Translations under genes and position numbers: made by a program
DNA from: a virus
Strand: one strand, 5' to 3'
Length of the DNA: 22,748 bases
Virus record (IMG/VR): IMGVR_UViG_3300047550_005471
Coordinates: 1-22,748 of that record
The notes under the pieces: generated by a model
What the model saw: only the letters and a program-made list of their open reading frames with translations
Told to the model about the DNA's origin: nothing
Databases searched by the model: none
Shown here: one piece after another, positions 7,182-14,137 of the stretch
Numbering within the stretch: the stretch's first letter is position 1
Layout: the number at the start of each line of letters is the position of its first letter

Positions 7182-7412
7182 ATGCCGCAATTAAATCGTA
7201 AACAACGTAGAGCATTAAATAAAATATCAGGCAAAGAAGCAACATCGTCAATAGATTTAATGTTAAATATTGGGGATAAGTGTTTGACATGCGAGCGACC
7301 TTTTGATAGACTATCTAAAGAAATGGCAAACACATGGTTTATAGAGGTTTATAAGGGCGCAAAAGAAACTCGCCTCTATTGCCCAGAGTGCCGAGAAAAG
7401 AGGACAAAATGA
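7182..7412 (+). CDS. Small CxxC...CxxC zinc-binding protein
   Basis: A 76-aa protein. A basic N-terminus (MPQLNRKQRRALNK) is followed by C34-x2-C37 and C67-x2-C70, a likely structural zinc site. ATG 7182 is chosen because GGAGG (7173-7177) precedes it. An earlier in-frame ATG at 7149 lies in the terminator loop and upstream of the predicted transcript start. The basic N-terminus suggests nucleic-acid contact. It is the first gene of the operon with the IMPDH-family enzyme, and its stop overlaps that start. Function not known. Confidence 0.75.
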   Translation: MPQLNRKQRRALNKISGKEATSSIDLMLNIGDKCLTCERPFDRLSKEMANTWFIEVYKGAKETRLYCPECREKRTK

Positions 7413-8446
7413 GAGAAGCTCTATCCTATGATGATGTATTATTAGTGCCACATTTTAGTGATATCGAAAGTCGTTCGCAAGTTAGCCTACAAAGTTCGTT
7501 AGATAAAAATTTAACTTTTGATACACCTATTATTGCTAGTCCAATGGATACTGTAAGCGGTTTAGATATGGCGCTTGCGCTTTCTAAACTAGGTGGAGTA
7601 GCTGTTATTCATCGATATAATGATATTGCTACTCAGGCTGATATCGTAAGGGCTGTTAAAAACGCTGGTGAACGTGTTGGTGCAGCGGTTGGAACAACTG
7701 CCGATTATATGAATCGCGTTTCAGCACTTGTTCAGGCTGGTGTTGACTTTATTTGTATTGATGTGGCTCACGGTCATCACAAGATGGTCTATGATGCTAT
7801 TAAATCTATTCGCGAAGTATATGGTTCTGGTTTGCATATTATGGCTGGTAACGTAGCGACAGCAGAGGCTTTTGAAGCGCTACAAGCTTGGGGTGCTGAC
7901 AGCATCCGCGTTGGTATTGGCGGAGGTTCTATTTGTTCTACCCGCGTCCAGACAGGTCATGGAGTACCAAACCTAACCGCTATCATGGATTGTGCCACAG
8001 TAGCTCATAAAGCTGCTCTTATTGCCGATGGTGGCATTAAAAATGCCGGGGACATTGTAAAAGCTCTAGCTGCTGGTGCAGATTTTGTTATGTTGGGATC
8101 GCTCCTAGCAGGAACCGATGAAGCTCCCGGTGATATCGTAGAATCAATGCTATATGGTATGAAGATGAAAAGCTATCGCGGTATGGCAAGTCGTGAAGCC
8201 CAAGAAGCTTGGCGTGGAAAATCCTCTGCACCAGAGGGTATTGCCACTATGGTTCCCTATAAAGGTCCAGTAGAAAACATTTTTAATGATCTTGTTGGTA
8301 ATATTAAAAGCGGTCTTTCATATACCGGCGCAGTTAATATTGGCGGTCTATTTGCTAGGGCTGAATTTATTCGGCAAACTAGTGCCGGTCAGCACGAAAG
8401 CGCCACTCATATTCTAAGCGTAACCCCACATGGACAACTACGGTAA
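7409..8446 (+). CDS. IMP dehydrogenase/GMP reductase-family protein lacking CBS domains
   Basis: A 345-aa TIM-barrel NAD(P)-dependent purine oxidoreductase. Family marks: YDDVLLVP at the N-terminus, SPMDTV, AGNVAT, the catalytic loop [11 protein letters not shown] with C176, [21 protein letters not shown] and YRGMAS. No CBS pair is inserted after the first strands. IADGGI and YRGM favour IMP dehydrogenase (IMP to XMP, the first step to GTP). However, the flap between YRGM and PEG is only about 17 residues and lacks the IMPDH Arg-Tyr pair, closer to GMP reductase. The loop has GGG where GPG is usual. ATG 7409 overlaps the upstream stop; an upstream in-frame start would overlap that gene more. 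Family certain, reaction direction open. Confidence 0.9.
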   Translation: MREALSYDDVLLVPHFSDIESRSQVSLQSSLDKNLTFDTPIIASPMDTVSGLDMALALSKLGGVAVIHRYNDIATQADIVRAVKNAGERVGAAVGTTADYMNRVSALVQAGVDFICIDVAHGHHKMVYDAIKSIREVYGSGLHIMAGNVATAEAFEALQAWGADSIRVGIGGGSICSTRVQTGHGVPNLTAIMDCATVAHKAALIADGGIKNAGDIVKALAAGADFVMLGSLLAGTDEAPGDIVESMLYGMKMKSYRGMASREAQEAWRGKSSAPEGIATMVPYKGPVENIFNDLVGNIKSGLSYTGAVNIGGLFARAEFIRQTSAGQHESATHILSVTPHGQLR

Positions 8447-8753
8447 AAACCGCAAAAAGATCGTTTTCTATGACGACGATCATACGCATGCCCAATTGCG
8501 TATAAAATTTATTGCAGATGGCATAAAACAGGCTACATTTTTTAAAGATTTGGTACGCGCATACATTGACGATGATCCAAATATAAGAGCTTGGATAAAT
8601 AACAATCCGCATTGTAAAATAAGCAAACGTAGTATGAAACTGCGTAAACGTGAAGATAAAAAGATTGAACAGCAAAAAACTGATTTTAATCTTGATGAAC
8701 GTGATGTACAAGAAATATTTGATATATTAGCCGAAGAGGATAAAGAGCCATGA
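8430..8753 (+). CDS. Small charged protein, possible ribbon-helix-helix-like regulator
   Basis: A 107-aa protein overlapping the IMPDH-family gene by 17 bases. The start has no clear Shine-Dalgarno, so it probably depends on re-initiation. The N-terminus is basic, then a possible beta strand (AQLRIKFIADGI) and helices (residues about 36-55). A very basic stretch follows (SKRSMKLRKREDKK), and an acidic C-terminal helix ends ILAEEDKEP. Strand-helix-helix order hints at a MetJ/Arc-like DNA-binding fold, but this is weak. I recall similar proteins paired with sigma-4-like proteins in marine phages, as here. It overlaps the next start by ATGA. Confidence 0.7.
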   Translation: MDNYGKNRKKIVFYDDDHTHAQLRIKFIADGIKQATFFKDLVRAYIDDDPNIRAWINNNPHCKISKRSMKLRKREDKKIEQQKTDFNLDERDVQEIFDILAEEDKEP

Positions 8754-9001
8754 AATGTTTAAACGATTGTAGAAAATCTAAACAAACTTGCAGCCAAAAT
8801 GATTGTCGCCATTGGATTGATTATTCCGAAGATCTTAATTGTAGTATTCACACAGCAGATATAAATGGCCCTATGACACTTGATGAGGTATCGAAAAGAT
8901 TAGGCTTGTCTCTTGTACGCGTTAAACAGATCGAAGAAGCAGCTTTAGTTAAACTACGCAAGCGTAATAGTGGCCTTATTAGTGATCTTTTACATGAATA
9001 A
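8750..9001 (+). CDS. Cys-rich sigma70 region-4-like protein
   Basis: An 83-aa protein. The N-terminal 35 residues hold five Cys and several His (MKCLNDCRKSKQTC, then NDCRHW and NCSIH), a likely zinc site. The C-terminal part (about 41-75) matches sigma70 region 4.2: MTLDEVSKRLGLSLVRVKQIEEAALVKLRK, the helix-turn-helix that in sigma70 reads the -35. Region 2 is absent, so it cannot be a complete sigma factor. It might bind the polymerase beta flap and help late transcription, as T4 gp33 does, or replace region 4. It is the last gene of the promoter B operon, ATGA-coupled to the previous gene. Confidence 0.8.
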   Translation: MKCLNDCRKSKQTCSQNDCRHWIDYSEDLNCSIHTADINGPMTLDEVSKRLGLSLVRVKQIEEAALVKLRKRNSGLISDLLHE

Positions 9002-9028
9002 AATTTTTATTCTTTTGAGAACGATAAC

Positions 9029-9040
9029 ACTATTTATTAT
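9029..9040 (+). promoter_or_regulatory. Late-type promoter motif, copy 3
   Basis: ACTATTTATTAT, identical to copies 1 and 5. It is followed by an 8-bp hairpin (ATGTAAAT 9039-9046 with ATTTACAT 9052-9059) and then AGGAGAT before ATG 9084. The leader would be about 42 bases, the longest of the set. Confidence 0.5.
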
Positions 9041-9083
9041 GTAAATCCGATATTTACATCATTTCATATCCTAGGAGATAAAT

Positions 9084-9863
9084 ATGAGCGATAAGAAGTT
9101 ACTAGAAGAAGGCGCGATCCGCCGCTTCCAAACATTAGCAAACATCAAACCTATTGCTAACGGCTTACTCGAAGAAGCCTCAAAAACAAAAAAAACAGAA
9201 AAACCAAAGAAAGAACCAGTTAAAGAAAGCTATGCCCAAGAAGAAGAATCACTTGAAGAAATGAGCGGCATGGACAAAAAACATTACGAAGAAGAAAGTA
9301 TGGAAGAAGCCGAAGGCGAAATGGAAGCCCCAGAAACAGCAGCAGCAGCGGAAGGGGGTGATAAAGGCGATGAAGTACGTTCTGCTCTCGAAAGCATTAA
9401 GAGCGGCGTAGATGCTCTAATGGGCATGATTGAAGGCGCTGGCGATCTTGGTTTTGAAGTTGAAGAAGAACCAGAAGCTGGTGGCGAAGGCGAAATGCCA
9501 GAAATGAGCGGCGAAGAAGAATCAGGCGAAGAAGAACAAGAAGAAGGCTTAGCCGAAATGAAACACTCTGGCAAGCACGCTGCTAAAGCCAAGAAACACA
9601 TGAAAGGCGGCAAGATGAACGAAGCCGTAGAAGAGGAAGAAGAAGAGGAAGAAGAATCATTAGAAGAAACTCTTGATGAAGAAGCCCTCGCAGAAGAACT
9701 AACCCGTCGTGTTGCCGCACGCCTAATGCGCGAAGCTAAAAAAGGCGGCGCATCATGGGGAGCTAAACCACCATCAGCCGGTAAAGGGAGCAAGCCAAAA
9801 AACAAAGGCAATGCTTCAAAGTCTAACTGGGGCACCAAAAAAGGCACCAAAGGCCACGCATAA
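9084..9863 (+). CDS. Glu-rich candidate structural or scaffold protein
   Basis: A 259-aa low-complexity protein. The N-terminus MSDKKLLEEGAIRRFQTLAN is helical. The middle is extremely acidic, with repeated EESLEEM, EESMEEA and EESLEET blocks and a run of nine Glu at 183-191. A helix (LAEELTRRVAARLMREAKK) follows, and the last 40 residues are basic, rich in Gly, Lys and Ser. Several L/I-x-E sites occur (LEE, LAE). An acidic helical body with charged ends suits a scaffold or internal head protein cut by a prohead protease, but this is inference. Start supported by AGGAG and the late-type motif; a strong terminator follows directly, so it is a single-gene unit. The dense opposite-strand frame is a mirror of Glu codons. 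Confidence 0.75.
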   Translation: MSDKKLLEEGAIRRFQTLANIKPIANGLLEEASKTKKTEKPKKEPVKESYAQEEESLEEMSGMDKKHYEEESMEEAEGEMEAPETAAAAEGGDKGDEVRSALESIKSGVDALMGMIEGAGDLGFEVEEEPEAGGEGEMPEMSGEEESGEEEQEEGLAEMKHSGKHAAKAKKHMKGGKMNEAVEEEEEEEEESLEETLDEEALAEELTRRVAARLMREAKKGGASWGAKPPSAGKGSKPKNKGNASKSNWGTKKGTKGHA

Positions 9864-9884
9864 AGAATAAAGTTTAAAAATACG

Positions 9885-9917
9885 GGCGGCAGGGAAACCT
9901 GCCGCCTTTTCTTTTGT
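9885..9917 (+). terminator. Intrinsic terminator after the Glu-rich gene
   Basis: A 9-bp stem GGCGGCAGG (9885-9893) with CCTGCCGCC (9898-9906), a 4-base loop GAAA, then TTTTCTTTT. A textbook strong terminator with no promoter hidden in its loop, unlike units A, B and D. Confidence 0.93.
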
Positions 9918-9924
9918 CTTTACA

Positions 9925-9936
9925 ACTACTTATAAA
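9925..9936 (+). promoter_or_regulatory. Late-type promoter motif, copy 4 (abuts the start codon)
   Basis: ACTACTTATAAA runs into ATGATG at 9936-9941. By analogy with T4 late promoters the RNA would start about 13 bases after the first A, at about 9938, next to the second ATG (9939). No Shine-Dalgarno precedes either ATG. A leaderless message, or use of ATG 9966, would follow. Confidence 0.42.
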
Positions 9937-10340
9937 TGATGTATGATTATAACAATGAGCTTGATATGATATATTTCTTGTTTTTTATCCTTGGGATATT
10001 ATGTTATAAACTAATACGCACCCTATTAGGAATTTATGATTCCTATAGAATTTTTAAATATTCAGAAACGTACACAATATTATTGTTATTAGAGACAGAG
10101 GGCTGGCGTAAGCAGTGCTTAACTATTTTAAAACTTGCCTATGAAGACGTTGGTCGTGGAGAAGAATACACAAAAATTGATGCTGTTATAAACAAAAGGT
10201 TTGACGAAGTTCATAATGGATTAATAGGATTAATTAAACGCAGACTTCCATATGAAACAAAATATAATTCATTAAAAGAAAGTGAACCATATATAAAAGA
10301 AGAGTTACTAAAATTAAAAGGAGAACAAGACGATGGGTAA
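9936..10340 (+). CDS. N-terminally membrane-anchored hypothetical protein
   Basis: A 134-aa protein. A hydrophobic segment at residues about 11-30 (MIYFLFFILGILCYKLIRTL) is followed by a helical, charged cytoplasmic-type domain with many Lys, Glu and Tyr. No RBS is seen at ATG 9936 or 9939, and the late-type motif ends right at the start. An in-frame ATG at 9966, directly before the membrane segment, is an alternative with a weak GAG upstream. The gene follows a strong terminator, so it needs its own promoter. Topology suggests a single-pass anchor with the bulk inside the cell. Role unknown. Confidence 0.7.
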   Translation: MMYDYNNELDMIYFLFFILGILCYKLIRTLLGIYDSYRIFKYSETYTILLLLETEGWRKQCLTILKLAYEDVGRGEEYTKIDAVINKRFDEVHNGLIGLIKRRLPYETKYNSLKESEPYIKEELLKLKGEQDDG

Positions 10341-10518
10341 TGAGGCGATGATTAAGATTCTAAAGGATCTCATCAAAGAAGTTAAGGAAGAAAATAAGGG
10401 CAAAGTTCTTACTGAGGGTCTTGTCAAGGAAGAAGACGCAGTTCTAGTAGAACGCAAAGCATTAAAACAATATGTAACCAAGAATCTAATAGAGACTCTA
10501 AAAGACGCAGAAGACTAA
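10333..10518 (+). CDS. Small helical hypothetical protein, 61 aa
   Basis: Starts at ATG 10333, eight bases inside the previous gene, with AAGGAG (10318-10323) 9 bases upstream. It is almost all helix-forming residues, with 18 Lys/Arg and 15 Asp/Glu. The segment RKALKQYVTKNLIETLKDAE resembles the K-x-LKQ-x-I-K-E motif of the proteins at 6772, 19302 and 21913, but at the C-terminus. Its stop overlaps the next start (TAATG). Function not recognised. Confidence 0.7.
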   Translation: MGNEAMIKILKDLIKEVKEENKGKVLTEGLVKEEDAVLVERKALKQYVTKNLIETLKDAED

Positions 10519-10796
10519 TGACTATCAAACAGCCCAAGCAGATAGTTAACAGTATATATAAAAAGTATGCTATAATAGAAGAAAATGTAATATATGCTGA
10601 TAAGCTGTTTATTATTAATACTGTAATAAACTATATCTTTAGGGACAATGATAGGCGCGCTATGAGTAAGAAACTATTAGAGTATGGAGAAATTATTACC
10701 CGTTATCTAAACAATGATGTTGACATCTACTGGGAAGATGATAAACTGCTTGTAAAGGAGTTGGTTGAAGGTGAAAGATCAACTAGCGGAGAGTAA
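10518..10796 (+). CDS. Hypothetical protein, 92 aa
   Basis: TAATG overlap with the gene before. A Lys/Ile/Tyr-rich helical protein with an acidic C-terminal half (NNDVDIYWEDDKLLVKELVE). No Cys, no membrane segment. It is coupled between two other unknown genes and ends 1 base before the next start. The next gene's RBS (GGAGAG) lies in its last codons. Not recognised. Confidence 0.68.
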   Translation: MTIKQPKQIVNSIYKKYAIIEENVIYADKLFIINTVINYIFRDNDRRAMSKKLLEYGEIITRYLNNDVDIYWEDDKLLVKELVEGERSTSGE

Positions 10797-10797
10797 A

Positions 10798-11091
10798 ATG
10801 ATTTCTTATGCTTGGAAAATGCACGAAAATGATGATGGCATGGGCTACCGTTTGCAAATTGTGGAGGTGCCGTGGAAGTTTCGCAAAGTCCTTTTTGAGG
10901 CGATGAGGGATTGGACGAAATCAGGCGTAGGTTGGATTAAAGAAAGCGGTAACCAAATCTTTATTTTTGATAAAGTATTTAAGGACGAAAGCGATTGGAT
11001 TAAGTGGGCAAGAGCTTTTCCTTTAGAAATAAAGGAATCTAAACTCCGTGGAGAAAAAGAAAAAATTATTATCCACAGAAAGAAGAAATAA
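10798..11091 (+). CDS. Hypothetical protein, 97 aa
   Basis: Starts MISYAWKMHENDDGMGYRLQ. ATG 10798 is chosen because GGAGAG (10788-10793) lies 4 bases before it; an in-frame TTG at 10765 lies deep in the previous gene. An alpha/beta protein with six Trp, including FDKVFKDESDWIKWARAFP, and a strongly basic C-terminus (IIIHRKKK). The Trp-rich fold and basic tail suggest nucleic-acid or protein binding, but no family is recognised. It ends 1 base before the ClpP-like gene and is probably co-transcribed with it. Confidence 0.68.
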   Translation: MISYAWKMHENDDGMGYRLQIVEVPWKFRKVLFEAMRDWTKSGVGWIKESGNQIFIFDKVFKDESDWIKWARAFPLEIKESKLRGEKEKIIIHRKKK

Positions 11092-11092
11092 T

Positions 11093-11749
11093 ATGCGACG
11101 TAAACTAAAAAGCGATGAAGTGGAAACAACAACGCAAGACCATATGGCACCATTTGTTATGGTACAGCCAGTTCAGGAAGAGAAACCAGAAATTAGTCTA
11201 CGAAAGATTGGACTTGTTGGTGATGTTACAGAAGAAAAAAGCGGTGATATTATCTATGGCCTATATGCCCTAAAAGAAATGGGAAAATATGAACAGGAAC
11301 CAACTGGAAAAAGAGGTAAGGCTAAGACGGCATATGAGCCAATTGATTTTATTGTTTCTACTAACGGCGGCAGTGCTAGCGATATGTTTGCCATTTATGA
11401 TGTAATGCGTGAAGTACGAAAGGATTGTGAGATTCACACTCATGGTCTTGGTAAAGTAATGAGTGCTGGCGTTCTATTACTTGCCGCCGGTTCTAAAGGC
11501 AAGCGCAAGATTGGTAAGCACTGCCGTGTCATGATCCACTCAGTTATTGCTGGCAATAGCGGTCCAATGTTCAATCTTGAAAACGAAATGAACGAGGTAC
11601 GCGAAACACAAAAACGTTATATTGATGCCCTACGAGCCGAAACAAAAATGTCGGCAGCGCAAATAAATAAGTTTCTTGAACGTCACGTTGATATCTATTT
11701 ATCAGCAGAAGAAGCAGTTAAATTAGGTATTGCAGATATTGTAATTTAG
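11093..11749 (+). CDS. clpP: ClpP-family serine protease
   Basis: A 218-aa S14-type peptidase. The triad is intact by alignment to E. coli ClpP: Ser124 in GLGKVMSAGVLLLAAGSKGK, His149 in RVMIHS, and Asp200 in HVDIYLSAEEA. The oxyanion-type Gly motif STNGGSASD is present. The first about 45 residues, with many Lys, Glu and Gln, replace the usual short propeptide. It is somewhat longer than host ClpP (about 193-207). In the host it would form a barrel with a ClpX/ClpA partner. No ATPase is seen here, so it may use the host's, or may instead act as a head maturation protease as S14-type enzymes do in some phages. Start: AGAAGAA upstream is a weak RBS; translation coupling is likely. It lies directly before a long coiled-coil protein and GroEL. 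Confidence 0.9.
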   Translation: MRRKLKSDEVETTTQDHMAPFVMVQPVQEEKPEISLRKIGLVGDVTEEKSGDIIYGLYALKEMGKYEQEPTGKRGKAKTAYEPIDFIVSTNGGSASDMFAIYDVMREVRKDCEIHTHGLGKVMSAGVLLLAAGSKGKRKIGKHCRVMIHSVIAGNSGPMFNLENEMNEVRETQKRYIDALRAETKMSAAQINKFLERHVDIYLSAEEAVKLGIADIVI

Positions 11750-11760
11750 AGGACCATTAG

Positions 11761-14127
11761 ATGAAAAATAGCGATCTAGAAATACTCCAATTAATGCGTG
11801 ACAGCATTATTAAAGCAAACAAAGATTTAGGCTTTACTAAACCTGTATCTGTTCTGCAAGAGCAAAAGGGAGCTTTTGAAGAAGAATTTGATCCTGAAAA
11901 ACATATGCCCAAATTTGCCATTACTAAAAAATGGGGTACAAAGGGTTCATTGGAGGCAAAACAAATAGACGCTATTTTAGCAAATGTGGTTGATACTACA
12001 AAGACTAATGCTGTAGAAAGATATAAGTCTGCACTACAAAAGTTAAATGAAGTTCTTGGTACAGTACAAAAAAGCGAAGATGAATTACCTGTAGCTCCAG
12101 AAAAAAAACAGTTTAACCTATCGGAAACTATTTCCTCATTACAACTTAAAAATCTTATTCACTCTATTATTTATAACCTTGACCCACAAAGTGCTGGTAA
12201 GATTTACGAATTATTGATGTCAAGAATTGCTAGTGGATTTACACCAACACAAACAATTGGATCAGAAGACCTTATAATTGCAGACTTTTTAGATGGCGAT
12301 GGTAACTTTATAAGCTTAAAAACTCTAAAAAAGAGTACGGATACAAAAATAAAAGGTTCCAAGTTTAACTTAGCAACTGCAATTGCTAAAAAAGGAAAAG
12401 TTACATTTTTAGTAAATGAAAAAGATAAAGAAGATGATCCATTTAAAATGAGTGCTTTTAGCTTTTCTGTAAACAGAAATAATTATTTCAATTTTATTTT
12501 AGGCACAGAGAACGCGCCGGATATGAATCTTGTTCTTGGAGAAATCAATTTCTTAAATGAAAGATTTGCTGATTTAGAAAAAGATGTGCGTGTTCAGCGT
12601 ATGAAAAGAACAGGTGAAAAAGAGGAACGCCAGCTTTCAACTGATGCACTTGCTAAACAAGTGGCAGATGCTAAAGCTAAAGTAGATAATTTTAGAAATC
12701 AAAAGTTAAAAAAAGCTAGAGAAGCCTTTGAATCAGCGGCAGAAGGAACACCAGAAAAACAATCTGCTGAAGAAAAATATAAACAAGCTCAACAAGAATA
12801 TGATGATTTAGAAACAACAGCAAATGAAAAACAGGCAGAACTAAACGCTAGAAGAGAACGAGTAAAAAAATTAAAAAGCGGCGAAAAATTAGAAGAATCA
12901 TTACAAATTACTAAAACTATAGAATCAATAGCTTCTGATACTAAGCTAGCTTCTGATATTTATAAATTAATTTCTAATAACCCACAAGCCGGTGAAGAAG
13001 ATGTAAGAAATAAATTCATGGAAACAGTTGAAGCTTTTATAAGCAAAGTAAAAGCAGATCCTCTACAAACAAAATTATTGCTAAATTCCATAACAAAAGT
13101 CACGGAAGGAAGAGAGCAGCTTGAATTAGCGGAAATACCAAAAAATGTTGTTCAGGCAAGTGGAAAAAAACTTCTAAAGATAGAAAATTTAAAAACACTT
13201 TCTAAGGCTATTGATTATGCTGAATCTCTTACTGGTATGGAATTAGCATTTGAGGCAGAAACAGAGCCAAGCAAACTGAAACAATATGAAGAGTTTTTAT
13301 TTGGTAAATTATCTATACAAGCACGAGAAGACATAAAAGGAATTTTTAGTCAAAATGAAAGCAGATATTTAAAAGCCAAACAAGATCTTCAAAAGAATTT
13401 TTTTCCTTTTATAGAGTTATATACACAATTTGCTAATACGCAATTAAAGGGTAAAGTCATTATGCCAGCAAACCCAATTGTAAAAGCTGGTGAATATTCT
13501 ATTCTTACCGATCTTGAGACAACACGCGCCGATAAACCATTAGCAAATGCTCCTGTAGGCTCAAGTGAACAACATTTAACAGGTAAACAAATTTTTAGTA
13601 AGGTTGATGATTTTTGGAAAAAAATGGCTTCTTTCGAGGGTCTTGTCACTGAATCTCTTAATGAGGCGGAAGTACCAACAGCAAGTACGGAAGGTGAAAC
13701 TAAAAAAGCTTCCAAAGACACAACATTTTCAGTGTCTCTAGCCAGAGCAAGAAAGATAGCTTTAGCCACCAAAGATGCAGAATATGATGAAAATTATCCA
13801 ACTATAATTGTTTCAGCAACAAACCTTAAAGATTCTAGTATCCAATCTATGGAATTGTTTAAAAGATGGGCAGAACCAATATACCGTGGTATGCACGAAA
13901 TGACTAATGGTATCAATCAATACTTTATTGAAGATTTAGTTGATGGTCTTTCCGTGGCTCAAGATGGTATTGAAAAAGTTGATTCACAGATAACTAAAGT
14001 TTCTGAAACAGGACTAAAAGCTACAGAATTAAAAGAAGATAAACAAACTGTTTCCGAAAAACCAAATCTAAAAGAATATATAAAAAGCTCCCCGCTTGAT
14101 GATATACTTGAAGAACTCTTAAGATAA
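11761..14127 (+). CDS. Large coiled-coil hypothetical protein (788 aa)
   Basis: A soluble Lys/Glu-rich protein with no signal peptide or membrane span. The N-terminal region (1-40) is a helix ending in the segment SVLQEQKGAFEEEFDPEKHM. A long coiled coil is clear at about 295-375 (LAKQVADAKAKVDNFRNQ through NARRERVKKLKSG). Other helical stretches continue to the end, which closes with LKEYIKSSPLDDILEELLR. L-x-E sites (VLQE, SLNEAE) appear, as in the other candidate processed proteins. GAGG (11750-11753) lies 7 bases before the ATG. Placement between ClpP-like protease and GroEL suggests an assembly or virion protein that may be a substrate of either. I do not recognise the family. Confidence 0.85.
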   Translation: MKNSDLEILQLMRDSIIKANKDLGFTKPVSVLQEQKGAFEEEFDPEKHMPKFAITKKWGTKGSLEAKQIDAILANVVDTTKTNAVERYKSALQKLNEVLGTVQKSEDELPVAPEKKQFNLSETISSLQLKNLIHSIIYNLDPQSAGKIYELLMSRIASGFTPTQTIGSEDLIIADFLDGDGNFISLKTLKKSTDTKIKGSKFNLATAIAKKGKVTFLVNEKDKEDDPFKMSAFSFSVNRNNYFNFILGTENAPDMNLVLGEINFLNERFADLEKDVRVQRMKRTGEKEERQLSTDALAKQVADAKAKVDNFRNQKLKKAREAFESAAEGTPEKQSAEEKYKQAQQEYDDLETTANEKQAELNARRERVKKLKSGEKLEESLQITKTIESIASDTKLASDIYKLISNNPQAGEEDVRNKFMETVEAFISKVKADPLQTKLLLNSITKVTEGREQLELAEIPKNVVQASGKKLLKIENLKTLSKAIDYAESLTGMELAFEAETEPSKLKQYEEFLFGKLSIQAREDIKGIFSQNESRYLKAKQDLQKNFFPFIELYTQFANTQLKGKVIMPANPIVKAGEYSILTDLETTRADKPLANAPVGSSEQHLTGKQIFSKVDDFWKKMASFEGLVTESLNEAEVPTASTEGETKKASKDTTFSVSLARARKIALATKDAEYDENYPTIIVSATNLKDSSIQSMELFKRWAEPIYRGMHEMTNGINQYFIEDLVDGLSVAQDGIEKVDSQITKVSETGLKATELKEDKQTVSEKPNLKEYIKSSPLDDILEELLR

Positions 14128-14137
14128 TGGAGGGCGT

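Noticed and set aside
8996-9012. GAATAAAA/TTTTATTC inverted repeat across a stop codon
   Set aside because: Only one base between the arms, so an RNA hairpin would lose several pairs; expected by chance in AT-rich sequence.
9284-9850. A 188-codon minus-strand frame
   Set aside because: Its Ser/Pro-rich product is the mirror of the Glu-rich GAA/GAG codons of the plus-strand gene.
10546-10576. Possible sigma70 promoter inside a gene (TTAACA, 19-base spacer, TG-c-TATAAT)
   Set aside because: Perfect extended -10 but a poor spacer, and it lies in the coding sequence of the 10518 gene well before the next start; recorded only as a possibility.
11048-11092. Earlier in-frame start for the ClpP-like gene
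   Set aside because: It would place a Lys-rich run overlapping the previous gene by 44 bases with no RBS; ATG 11093 is just after the previous stop.
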